From Heliocidaris erythrogramma (Eukaryota; Echinodermata; Echinoidea; Camarodonta; Echinometridae): a stretch of 64,000 nucleotides of DNA. The DNA is taken from the NCBI GenBank assembly GCA_025617745.1, contig CM046856.1:37318208-37382207 (forward strand), read 5' to 3'. Positions 42,650 to 53,612 of this stretch are shown here, piece by piece; the stretch's first letter is position 1; every line of letters begins with the position of its first letter. The position numbers and the translations under genes are program-made. The notes beneath the pieces were generated by a model, which saw only the letters and a list, made by a program, of their open reading frames with translations, ran no database searches and was not told the DNA's origin.

Positions 42650-43300
42650 GTTTCCTGCTTGATGGTTGTAGGAGGAAACTGTAAGTCTCCATCAGTCCTT
42701 TACCCCAGTCCCATTTTACTGAGGCAAGGTGTTGCGATTGCAAGCAGCCTCTCCCCTTTTTGACTTGATTGGAGCAGGGAGTACACTGACCATCAACGCA
42801 TTGACCATACAACCGGATTGGACACTATTTCTCAGTTGGTGTGTGAAACTAGGTTTTAACTTACTCATAACTAGTAGTAACCCCAACTAAGTATTTGCAT
42901 GCGTGGGAAATCGTAAGTCTCTAAGTGTTCCTAACTTGAAATGAGGCAAAATATTGCCATTGAGGGTAAAGCCTCATTCTTAGTGAATATCTTACAGCAG
43001 AGAGTACCCACAACTTCAACTTCTTCATGAGGAAAATCGTAAGACTCCATCAGTCTTTCTACTTTACAATGAGGTAAGATATTGTTATAGTGAGTATAGG
43101 GCTCATTCAAACAAGTAATTGACTTGAGCAGAAAGTGCCCGCAACTTAAATAATTTTACCTGATTGGTGTGGGAAACTATAATGCTCTAACAGCCCTTCT
43201 TCCCCTCTAACGAGACAGCTTCCCCAAATTAGTCTCATTCCTCTATTGGGGCTTAATAAGAGAAGAGTACCCCAACTAGGTACCTGCTACCTTGGGATAT
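42650..43300. repeat. Degenerate ~130-bp tandem repeats after the zinc-finger gene
   Basis: Loose copies of GGAAAATCGTAAGTCTCCATCAG, here given in parts: TCGTAAGTCTC at 42911, TCGTAAGACTCC at 43035, and ACTATAATGCTC at 43174. Each is followed by TGAGGCAAGAT-like and AGAGTACCC-like phrases. Old and diverged. Confidence 0.55.
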
Positions 43301-43359
43301 TTGTGGTAGTAATGTTTACTCTCACTCAATCTCCATTATTTGGTTATCTCTCTGTCAAA

Positions 43360-43500
43360 TACCAAGGCAAGGTGGTGCCATAGGTGACAGCCGCTTGTCA
43401 AACAGGGAACTGATAGGAGATCGCAATGATGTGATATTGGGGATATTTGTGGTAGTAATGTTTACCATCACTCATAATCTCCATTGGTTACATGTACATG
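43360..43500. repeat. First copy of a ~140-bp direct repeat
   Basis: ATACCAAGGCAAGG, GGTGACAGCC, AACTGATAGGAGATC, and GATATTTGTGGTAGTAATG recur in the same order at 48037-48175. The two copies flank the MITE at 43515-48032, which inserted at the junction. Confidence 0.8.
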
Positions 43501-43925
43501 TATCTCTCTGTTAAAGGGGAAGTCCAGCCTAAAAATAACTTGCTTTTAAGAGAAGCAGAAAAATCAGACAAACATATCAAAATAGTTTGAGAAAAATCGG
43601 ACAACTAGTAAGAAAGTTATGAATATATCAAGATATGAAGAACTGGGAAGACCAGTTGTCAAATTGGCAACTTGATTATGAATATGTGACGTCATGGATA
43701 CACTAATAGCCATTAAGTATTTGTTAATATGAATACTACAAATTTTCATTTTTGGTCAAAAAATATGATTTCCACAAAACTTAAACCAAGATATATGTAT
43801 AGTAAACATATTTTTTATACGGACCTAATATTTTTCTTTAAAAATGTGGAAGAATATGAATTTCTAACAAAATATTCACAAGAATATAATAATGAAACTA
43901 GAATTTAATTCGTCATGAGGACGAA

Positions 43926-45755
43926 TTAGGTGGTCTGTCTTTCAATTTGTACGATCATGATTGTAATCAGGATGATCATAATAATGGGGAAATACTAAAC
44001 TGAAAGGATGTCAAGAATGCAATGAATGGAGATGCTTCTTGAGGAGAGGAATGTAGCAAAATGTGTAACGGTCATTGTAAAATGATTATGGTGATGATGA
44101 TAATGGTGACTATGATGATTATAGTGATAATTTCAGATAATTGACTAAGCCAATTTTCAGAAATTGTGATATCAAACAGGACTATTTGATATTGCAGGAT
44201 ACTTGGGAGATAAACCCCGTAGCTCTAATACACGATAGGGAATCAAAATTTCCATAGGGTTGTACACAAACTACTGCACACTACTTTCTAATAGACATAA
44301 CATGCAAAATAAGGCATTTTATTACATGGTTTGTGATTCTTTATGTTATAATAGTCGAAGAGGATGGTAAAATGACAAGCAAAAAGAAGCAAAAAAAAAA
44401 AAAAAATCGGCCCCGGGGATCGAACCAGGTACCTTGACCATGGTAGTCATGTGCTTTACCGATAGACCAGAATATTTCCCATAGAGATAACACGTAAACG
44501 AAAACGGGATTCTCAAATCACATTTTGTACTGAAAAATTGGGCATGATCCCGACATCTGATCAAAAATTGGAGACCACACTTGTAAAAGCTTATAGTCTC
44601 AGCTACAACATATTAAAATCTGGAAGGAAATAGACCAAAAATAACTGAGATACTGCTCAGAGAACGATGTCATGTAGATTCATGATTCGAAAAAAAATCA
44701 TCTTCCATAGACATAACACGCAAATAGGGAAAAATCTGACATGTCGTCTTTAATTGAAGATTTCAGTGTGATGACGTCATCAAAATGAAAAATGGTGGTG
44801 ACTGATCTTGTAGAGAATTGTCTCAGCTATAACATATCAAAATTTGGAAGAAAATTGATCACCTATTACTGAAATATTAGCAAATGAATACAAAAATGAT
44901 GACGTCATTTTTTCAAAATCATTTTTTTGAGTTCGTATGCAAATATGATGACGTTAGAACATGCGATCGGCAAAATTTCTGCATGAATTCCAATCTACAA
45001 CTCACAGGCTTTCATAATATGTACAGAAATTGGGGGGTTTCCTCGCGTTCTGACGAGCTATGGCGGATTCTAGATAGGCATGTTTTTACCACTTTTTACA
45101 TTAGAATGCCCATTGACGTGCGCACGAATTTGAAAGTTTGACGCGCGCGTACGACATTATGGAAGGTCGAGATTGACTGTAAATAGTTGGAAATTGTCAA
45201 GAATAGTGTCAGGAAGACAAAATATGCGAACAACGGCGTTTTTACGTTCTCTACGCGCTGTGTGCGCGCATAATGCGCGCACGGACGCGCACGGACAGAA
45301 AAATTCAAAATGCTTAAAATGTCCTGGACAATACTCTAATTTGATTAAAAAGTGATTTTAAGCATTTCTAAATTTTGACGCGCGCGTACGTGCGCGTCAT
45401 GATGCGCGCGCGGATTTTGATGACATTTTATGTTGACCCTTGACCTGAAGTTCATGTGTGTCAATTATGGTTCATTTTGGATGACTCGTTATGAAGATAT
45501 GATTGATAATGTGATTTCACAAAATGGCGCCTGGATGACGTCACGATGACCTGATGACCTTGATAATTATAGGGGCACTTGATCTGCTATGGCCTGATAA
45601 TTGACGAAAATCTGAAGAAAATTGATCGAGTTGATTTTGAGAATTCACGGTCACAAGAAATAAGTTGAAAATAAAGAATAAATAATAATAATAATAAATC
45701 AAGAAAATTCTGACGAAATTAAGAGGTGATCTGTCGATACCGACAGACCACCTAA
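43926..45755. mobile_element. 1.83-kb element with 14-bp perfect inverted ends
   Basis: TTAGGTGGTCTGTC at 43926-43939 is inverted at 45742-45755. The right end is a hairpin (AGGTGATCTGTCG, ATAC, CGACAGACCACCT). Inside are repeated ATGACGTCAT and CATAGACATAACACGCAAAT phrases, a run of GCGCGCG-type blocks at 45110-45420, and a tRNA-like segment. No protein is recognised. Confidence 0.65.
44405..44480 (-). repeat. tRNA-like segment (SINE head or tRNA pseudogene)
   Basis: On the minus strand an A-box-like TCTATCGGTAAAGCAC (44451-44466) is followed 25 bases later by a perfect B box GGTTCGATCC (44417-44426), then CCCGGGGC and a T-run. The spacing fits a tRNA, but the anticodon arm is poor, so this is a tRNA-derived repeat and not a working tRNA gene. 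Confidence 0.6.
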
Positions 45756-46097
45756 ATATGAAATATTGTATAACTCAAGATATCTATTTCATGAAATATT
45801 TTGTGAAGGTGTATTCAAGTAAAACTAGAAATGTGCATTGCTGGGGCCGCGCAATGCTAAATGTATCCCCCGGCCCTGGCAGCGATTTGAAGGAGGGACA
45901 AAGACCCTCCCCCATCCCCTCCCTCAAACAAAAGGATGGTGTAGAAATTAGATGTGTAGGTTTCACTAAGACACATCTTCATATAAAATTTGAAAGAAAT
46001 GTGTTGAGAGATATACCAAGATACATCTCCATACAAAATTTGAAAGAAATCCATCAAGAAATGTGGCCTGCAGAGTGCACTCACGCCATGCCCTGAA

Positions 46098-47650
46098 GTA
46101 TGACCTTTGACCCTATAAAAGACGGAACACTGGTGGCAGCATCACCAAAAACTATAGGTTTTTAGATTACACCAAGAGACACCTTCATGCAAAATTTGAA
46201 CGAAATCCGTCAAGAAATGCAGAAGTAAGAGTGCAAGAAATGGAAAAATGACCTTTGACCCTATAAAGGACGGAACAATGAGGGCAGCATCACCAAAAAT
46301 TAAATATGTGTAGATTATACCAAGATACATCTCCATACAAAATTTGAATGAAATCCGTCAAGAAATGCAGAAGTAAGATTGCACAAAAGGGACAAATGAG
46401 CTTTGACCCTATAAAGGACGGAACAATGAGGGCAGCATCACCAAAAATTAAATATGTGTAGATTATACCAAGATACATCTCCATACAAAATTTGAATGAA
46501 ATCCGTCAAGAAATGCAGAAGTAAGATTGCACAAAAGGGACAAATGAGCTTTGAACCTATAAAGGACGGAACAATGAGGGCAGCATCACCAACCAGTAAA
46601 GATGTGTAGATTATACCAAGATACATCTCCATACAAAATTTGAAAGAAATCCATCAAGAAATGTGGCCTGCAGAGTGAAATCACGCCATCCCTTGAAGTA
46701 TGACCTTTGACCCTATAAAAGACGGGACACTGGTGGCAGCATCACCAAAAAGTACAGATTTTTAGATTACACCAAGGGACACCTTCATGCAAAATTTGAA
46801 CGAAATCCGTTGAGAAATGTGACCGCCAGAGCGCACACAAGAGTACACACAAGACATCTATCAAAATATGACCTTTGACCCTATAAAAGACGGAACACTG
46901 GGGGCAGCATCACCAAAATCTATAGGGTTCCAGATTTTACCAAGATTACATTTTACATCTCCATACAAAATTTGAATGAAATCCGTCAAGAAATGCAGAA
47001 GTAAGAGTGCAAGAAATGGAAAAATGACCTTTGACCCTATAAAGGACGGAACAATGAGGGCAGCATCACCAAAAATTAAACATGGGTAGATTATACCAAG
47101 ATACATCTCCATACAAAATTTGAACAAAATCCGTTGAGAAATGTGGCCTGCAGAGTGCACTCACGCCATGCCCTGAAGTATGACCTTTGACCCTATAAAA
47201 GACGGAACACTGGTGGCAGCATCACCAAACACTATAGGTTTTTAAATTACACCAAGAGACACCTTCATGCAAAATTTGAACGAAATCCGTTGAGAAATGT
47301 GACCGCCAGAGCGCACACAAGAGTACACACAAGACATCTATCAAAATATGACCTTTGACCCTATAAAAGACGGAACACTGGGGGCAGCATCACCAAAATC
47401 TATAGGGTTCCAGATTTTACCAAGAGACACCTCCATACAAAATTTGAACAAAATCCGTTGAGAAATGTGACCGCTAGAGCGCACACAAACTATCCAAAAA
47501 AATATGGCCTTTTACCCTATAAAAGACGGAACACTGGGGGCAGCATCACCAGAAACTATAGGGGTCCAGATTTTACCAAGATACACATCCACAGGAAGTT
47601 TGAAAAAAATTCGTCGAGAAATGCGACCGCTAGAGCGCACACAAGAATGT
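46098..47650. repeat. ~148-bp tandem array in the Helentron-like element
   Basis: About ten units. Each has TGACCTTTGACCCTATAAAAGACGG (given here in two parts: TGACCTTTGACCC and TATAAAAGACGG), GGCAGCATCACCAAAA, CAAGATACATCTCCAT, and AATTTGAACGAAATCCGT. Start points step by 147-157 bases (for example 46102, 46249, 46397, 46545). Confidence 0.9.
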
Positions 47651-47653
47651 GAC

Positions 47654-47683
<30 letters not shown>
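47654..47683. repeat. (CGG)n microsatellite
   Basis: About ten CGG/GCG triplets between the last tandem unit and the terminal hairpin. Confidence 0.95.
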
Positions 47684-47684
<1 letters not shown>

Positions 47685-48308
47685 AACGCTGCTGAATCCA
47701 AAGTATCCTCCGGCATACTGCCGGGGGATACAAATATATAACTAAAGATATAACTTGCTTCAAGTTCTGAGGAAATAATATTACTGTAAATGAAATTGTG
47801 TAGTAATAGTATAAACACAATAAATGGTTGAGTGTACCCATGACGTCACAACCTCATAATCAAGTTGGCAATTTGTCTAATGATTTTCATTGTTTTCCCC
47901 TGTTCTTCATGTTATTAAATATTCATAACTTTCTTATTAGTTGTCCGATTTTCCTCAAACTTTTTTTGATCTGTTTGTCTGATTTTTCCTGCTTCTGTTG
48001 AAAGCCAGTTAATTTATGGCTGGACTTCCCCTTTAAATACCAAGACAAGGTTCTGTGATAGGTGACAGCCCCTTGTCAAACAAGGAACTGATAGGAGATC
48101 ACAATGATGTGATATTGGGGATATTTGTGGTAGTAATGTTTACCATCACTCAGAATCTCCATTGGTTATCTCTCTAATCTTGTGCTAATTTATTGTATGT
48201 AAAAAGCACATTACATTTTCATCACGCTTTGTAAGGATCAATATTCCAACACGACCTTTATTAATATTTTTTCTGGTATATCTCAATAGTTCCATAAGCA
48301 TACCCACG

Positions 48309-48402
48309 GGCGTAGACACGCATAATAATCCATTGTTAGTGGGGGGATGATCTATTCATCATCCCCCCCACTAACAATAGAAAGCGTGTTCGTGTCTACG
48401 CC
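48309..48402. repeat. Compact foldback element
   Basis: GGCGTAGACACG and CGTGTCTACGCC ends with inner arms ATTGTTAGTGGGGGGATGAT and ATCATCCCCCCCACTAACAAT around a short loop. Almost the whole 94 bp forms one stem. Confidence 0.85.
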
Positions 48403-49383
48403 GCTGAGCATACCTGTTTCCATGGATTTAGTATAAAGAAAACAACAGTAAAAGTTAGGGATTTTGGCCTATTCACATTTATTTATTTCAGCAAAAAAAT
48501 TTTTACGGCTATCCTTTGTCCTTACTCTGAGTTTACATTGTCATATTGTAAACTGATGAAGATGGAGAATCACCATTTTTAGTGAAATAAATAAAAGTTA
48601 TAGGCCAACATGGATTAACTGGTCATGTTTTCTTATTTTGTTGGAGCCAATGATATTGTTAATTGAATTATGATTTTTTTTTTCACTATTCTTTTATATG
48701 TAGGTGCAGTCTTACATTCAACATGCAACATATCACAGTTACACAAGTGCCCCATGGCTTCGATACAATGGACATGTGGCATACTAAGAAGAAATGGTTA
48801 GCAAGATGTCAGTAGTTACCATTTCCAAAGTAAGCAGGAATGTTTTTCAAAAGCTGTTCATACACGCATAAATGACTTTTCACATTAACTTCTGATAAAA
48901 TGTGCAAAGCTCTATTATTAAGACGGTTAACATTTATACTGGCCCATGAATGCAATAGAAACATTTCTTTGTATTCTGATTAATAATACTGAAAATGGGG
49001 TCAGATTATCAGAACTTATAGAGAATACCATTGGCTAACATGTTGGCCTTTAAATATTCCAGTCATTGGAGTATTGCATAATATTATGAACAGCTTTATG
49101 AAAACACGTATGTTATAGCTGTAGCATTGTGACAATTTTGTATTTATAATACTAATGTGCATGTAGTTCATATGGATTGACTTAACTATTATGAACAGAT
49201 CTTGTCAATAAATTGAAAAGTTCAGTAACTCAATACATTGACTTTGATCAGAGTATTTTGTCTGTCTTTTTCTCTGTGTAGAAAGAGAGTGTGAGAGAGA
49301 GAGAGAGAGAAAGAGCAGGAATACTAAATGCGAGAGAAGAAACAACAATTTTATCCATAAAGAAATTTAAGAAAATCTTGTGT

Positions 49384-49922
49384 AAAAGGATGGTTTCTGT
49401 CAAGTCCACCCCAAAATAAAATTGATTTTAATAAATAGAGGCAAATTTTAAGCATAATGCTGAAAATGTCATCAGAATCGGATGCAAAAAACAAGTTCCA
49501 ACATTTTAAAATTCTGCTTATCCCGGTATTTTCACAAGTTATGTGCAAAACAAGGGTGATATGCAAATGAGAGAGGCAATGATGTCACACACTCATATTG
49601 ATGTCTTACATTATTACTTGTGTATTTTATTATATGAATTATAGAAAATTGAATCACGATTCAAAAATGGCACTTCCACTCGTTCAGGGAGGACTCAAAC
49701 CTTGTTTCACATTCATATTTTATTTAATGAAATACACTTTACAAAATGTCATCAGTTCCCTCATTTTCATACCGACCAGGATGTGCATGTTTTGTGAAAT
49801 TAAGTAAAACTTCAGAATGTCATTTTTATATTTTCCAGTCGATTTTGATAAAAGTTTCATTGTTATGCTTGTTTGATTTTTCTGTATTCATATCAGCTTT
49901 TCTGTTGGTTTGGACTTGTCCT
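49384..49922. mobile_element. Another TTAA-target MITE copy
   Basis: The right end GGTTTGGACTTGTCCT is followed by TTAA at 49923-49926. The left end AAAGGATGGTTTCTGTCAAGT is more decayed. Inner phrases (ATGCAAATGAGAGAGGCAATGATGTCA) show the same arrangement as the other copies. Confidence 0.55.
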
Positions 49923-50065
49923 TTAATAAGTGTTAATGTTGTTGGATTGGTGGTAAGAGAGAGATTTAGAATCGGTTAAAAAGGGCGAATAATTTAAATT
50001 TTCTACATACAAAGAAATATAATCACAAATCCATGATACACTCTTCATGCCAACTTTTATTTATT

Positions 50066-52752
50066 AAGGTAGAATTGACCAGCATGTTGCCATTTTCAGT
50101 ACATACAGGTAGAATTGACCGGCATGTTGCCATTTTCAGTATATACAGGTAGAATTGACCGGCATGTTGCCATTATCAGTATATACAGGTAGATAGGTAT
50201 ACTGACCGGCATGTTGCCATTTTCAGTACATACAGGTAGAATTGACCGGCATGTTGCCATTTTCAGTATATACAGGTATACTGACCGGCATGTTGCCATT
50301 TTCAGTATATACAGGTAGAATTGACCGGCATGTTGCCATTATCAGTATATACAGGTAGAATTGACCGGCATGTTGCCATTATCAGTATATACAGGTAGAA
50401 TTGCCCGGCATGTTGCCATTTTCAGTATATACAGGTAGAATTGACCGGCATGTTGCCATTATCAGTATATACAGGTAGATAGGTATACTGACCGGCATGT
50501 TGCCATTTTCAGTACATACAGGTAGAATTGACCGGCATGTTGCCATTTTCAGTATATACAGGTATACTGACCGGCATGTTGCCATTTTCAGTATATACAG
50601 GTAGAATTGACCGGCCTGTTGCCATTTTCAGTATATACAGGTAGATACATGTAGGTGTACTGACCGGCATGTTGCCATTTTCAGTATATACAGGTAGAAT
50701 TGACCGGCATGTTGCCATTATCAGTATATACAGGTAGAAATGACCGGCATGTTGCCATTATCAGTATATACAGGTAGAATTGACCGGCATGTTGCCATTT
50801 TCAGTATATACAGGTAGAATTGACCGGCATGTTGCCATTATCAGTATATACAGGTAGAATTGCCCGGCATGTTGCCATTTTCAGTATATACAGGTAGAAT
50901 TGACCGGCATGTTGCCATTATCAGTATATACAGGTAGATAGGTATACTGACCGGCATGTTGCCATTTTCAGTACATACAGGTAGAATTGACCGGCATGTT
51001 GCCATTTTCAGTATATACAGGTATACTGACCGGCATGTTGCCATTTTCAGTATATACAGGTAGAATTGACCGGCATGTTGCCATTTTCAGTATATACAGG
51101 TAGATACATGTCGGTGTACTGACCGGCATGTTGCCATTTTCAGTATATACAGGTAGACTTGACCGGCATGTTGCCATTATCAGTATATACAGGTAGAATT
51201 GACCGGCATGTTGCCATTATCAGTATATACAGGTAGAATTGACCGGCATGTTGCCATTTTCAGTATATACAGGTAGATAGGTGTACTGACCGGCATGTTG
51301 CCATTTTCAGTACATACAGGTAGACTTGACCGGCATGTTGCCATTTTCAGTATATACAGGTAGAATTGACCGGCATGTTGCCATTATCAGTATATACAGG
51401 TAGAATTGACCGGCATGTTGCCATTTTCAGTATATACAGGTAGATAGGTGTACTGACCGGCATGTTGCCATTTTCAGTACATACAGGTAGAATTGACCGG
51501 CATGTTGCCATTTTCAGTATATACAGGTAGAATTGACCGGCATGTTGCCATTATCAGTATATACAGGTAGAATTGACCGGCATGTTGCCATTATCAGTAT
51601 ATACAGGTAGAATTGACCGGCATGTTGCCATTTTCAGTATATACAGGTAGATAGGTGTACTGACCGGCATGTTGCCATTTTCAGTACATACAGGTAGACT
51701 TGACCGGCATGTTGCCATTTTCAGTATATACAGGTAGAATTGACCGGCATGTTGCCATTATCAGTATATACAGGTAGAATTGACCGGCATGTTGCCATTT
51801 TCAGTATATACAGGTAGATAGGTGTACTGACCGGCATGTTGCCATTTTCAGTACATACAGGTAGAATTGACCGGCATGTTGCCATTTTCAGTATATACAG
51901 GTAGAATTGACCGGCATGTTGCCATTATCAGTATATACAGGTAGAAATGACCGGCATGTTGCCATTATCAGTATATACAGGTAGAATTGACCGGCATGTT
52001 GCCATTTTCAGTATATACAGGTAGAATTGACCGGCATGTTGCCATTTTCAGTATATACAGGTAGATAGGTGTACTGACCGGCATGTTGCCATTTTCAGTA
52101 CATACAGGTAGACTTGACCGGCATGTTGCCATTATCAGTATATACAGGTAGAATTGACCGGCATGTTGCCATTTTCAGTATATACAGGTAGAATTGACCG
52201 GCATGTTGCCATTTTCAGTATATACAGGTATACTGACCGGCATGTTGCCATTTTCAGTATATACAGGTAGAATTGACCGGCATGTTGCCATTATCAGTAT
52301 ATACAGGTAGAATTGACCGGCATGTTGCCATTATCAGTATATACAGGTAGAATTGCCCGGCATGTTGCCATTTTCAGTATATACAGGTAGAATTGACCGG
52401 CATGTTGCCATTTTCAGTATATACAGGTAGTGTATATTGACCGGCATGTTGCCATTTTCAGGTAGATATTGACCCGCATGTTGCCATTTTCACTATATAC
52501 AGGTAGACTTGACCGGCATGTTGCCATTATCAGTATATACAGGTAGATAGGTATACTGACCGGCATGTTGCCATTTTCAGTATATACAGGTAGAATTGAC
52601 CGGCATGTTGCCATTTTCAGTATATACAGGTAGTGTATATTGACCGGCATGTTGCCATTTTCAGGTAGATATTGACCGGCATGTTGCCATTTTCACTGTA
52701 TACAGGTAGAATTGACCGGCATGTTGCCATTTTCACTATATACAGGTAGATA
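50066..52752. repeat. 40-bp minisatellite, about 65 units
   Basis: The unit is GTAGAATTGACCGGCATGTT followed by GCCATTTTCAGTATATACAG. Variants have GTAGATAGGTATACTGACC or GTATACTGACC at the start, and TTTTCACTATATACA at the outer (right) end. A higher-order pattern repeats: the same block appears at about 50096, 50382 and 50841, the last two 459 bp apart. The array is continuous with the right arm of the long inverted repeat; the left arm has a single unit. Confidence 0.97.
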
Positions 52753-53273
52753 GGGTCTATTAATAGATAGAAAAATCGAAAGATGGTGAGATGGAGAGAG
52801 ATTGAGGGATCAAGAGATCAAGAGAGAGCGAGAGAGAGCAAGGGAGAAAATATTCTAGAGACAGAAATGAAGAGTAATTTAGATCTGAGATTTTGATGGG
52901 AGAACCAATAAACAGAGATAACATATGATTAGAAAGAGGCTTTTCTATACATACAGCAACAAACTGGCAGAGACAGAGTTTGAAGAAACTTCACAAAAAC
53001 AACATTATACAACATCTCTTTCATAGCCGGATGCGTGTTCTGGTCAGAACAAAACTCCGTGGTCAGTATAAACAAATAAAACGACTGGGAGTCTAGTCTA
53101 TGCTCACATATACGTCTCAATGAATGCACAGCGTGCAGAGCATGTACGTAAATATATCATAGCACACACCTCGCACGGCTCACGTACACACACACAGCGC
53201 ACAGTACACGTACATCGCACTGTCTTAACTGACCAATCAGAGAATGGCAACCCGTCTGTCGCTAGCCGACAGT
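52711..53273. repeat. Right arm of the long inverted repeat (CENPO side)
   Basis: Reverse-complement copy of 35115-35757. It keeps the CCAAT box, the first ten PTRHD1 codons (53244-53273), the CTCTC-rich block, and the ATAGACCCTATCTA phrase. It ends outward at CCGACAGT, exactly where similarity to the left arm stops. Confidence 0.9.
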
Positions 53274-53357
53274 GTGCTTACCATGGAGGCTGCCATTTTG
53301 AATTATATTAAGCTTGGTCAAGTATATGTTTTTAATTATATATTATTATACAGATAA
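53244..53357 (+). CDS. Chimeric short reading frame started by the copied PTRHD1 start
   Basis: The duplicated first ten PTRHD1 codons (MATRLSLADS) run on in frame into local DNA (VLTMEAAILNY...) for 37 residues, then TAA at 53355-53357. It points toward CENPO and has a CCAAT box just upstream, so it could be transcribed. No homology is seen in its second half; it is more likely an untranslated or regulatory upstream frame than a real protein. Confidence 0.25.
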   Translation: MATRLSLADSVLTMEAAILNYIKLGQVYVFNYILLYR

Positions 53358-53612
53358 ACTTTTTATGACATATGATTTTCTCGCTAGTATATAATCAAAT
53401 ACAAATATTTTGTTTTAAATATTGTAATTTGATTAGAAAATATATTTTTACCAAACAAATTCAACATTAATTATCGACACAGCATTGCATCAGCGGCGGT
53501 TCGTATGAATTTTTTGGCCAAACAGGAAGTAGATGTATGTGAATTGTGATGTATCACTGCTGAGTGCTGTTAGTGTTATTCAGCCTTTATTTGAATAAAA
53601 GCTCTGCTAACT
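53274..53612 (+). promoter_or_regulatory. CENPO upstream region
   Basis: Between the right arm and the CENPO start. It contains GGCTGCCATTTTG (a YY1-type motif on the minus strand, 53288-53300) and ACAGGAAGTAG (ETS-type, about 53522). AT-rich DNA separates the two. Confidence 0.4.

Larger units (their letters stand above)
45836..47735. mobile_element. Helentron-like non-autonomous element with tandem core
   Basis: TGTATCCCCCGGC at 45862-45874 is exactly inverted at 47720-47732 (subterminal inverted repeats). The right end is a hairpin (47704-47730: TATCCTCCGGCA, TAC, TGCCGGGGGATA, one mismatch). Between lie about ten ~148-bp tandem units and then a (CGG)n microsatellite. This plan matches the Helentron-associated elements described from molluscs and flies. 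The exact ends are estimated. Confidence 0.65.
43515..48032. mobile_element. TTAA-target MITE split by two further elements
   Basis: TTAA at 43511-43514 and 48033-48036; ends AGGGGAAGTCCAGCC and GGCTGGACTTCCCCT. Inner arms pair (ATTGGCAACTTGATTATGA at left, TCATAATCAAGTTGGCAAT at right; ATGACGTCA on both sides). The element itself is only about 0.6 kb; the rest is the nested elements at 43926-45755 and 45836-47735. Confidence 0.8.

Noticed and set aside
43908-43932. Hammerhead ribozyme-like phrase (CATGAGGACGAA)
   Set aside because: The CTGATGA and GAAAC core strings are not both present. It is only an 8-bp hairpin beside the element end.
44405-44480. Functional tRNA gene
   Set aside because: The B box is good, but the anticodon arm and acceptor pairing are poor and the segment lies inside a repeat.
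50096-52650. Series of 66-78 residue reading frames (MATCRSILPVYTENGNMPV) on the minus strand
   Set aside because: They are by-products of the 40-bp minisatellite, which shifts frame each unit. No start context, splice or homology supports a protein.
50066-52752. CRISPR-like array
   Set aside because: Units are contiguous and near-identical with no unique spacers, and the setting is an animal genome.
35115-53273. Polinton/Maverick-type element, suggested by ~18 kb with long inverted ends
   Set aside because: No DNA polymerase B, integrase, protease or capsid-like reading frame is present in the interior, and no 6-bp target duplication is seen.
50066-53273. Centromeric or CENP-B-box-bearing satellite, because CENPO is next door
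   Set aside because: No CENP-B box-like TTCG....CGGGA motif in the unit; proximity to CENPO is coincidental for centromere function.
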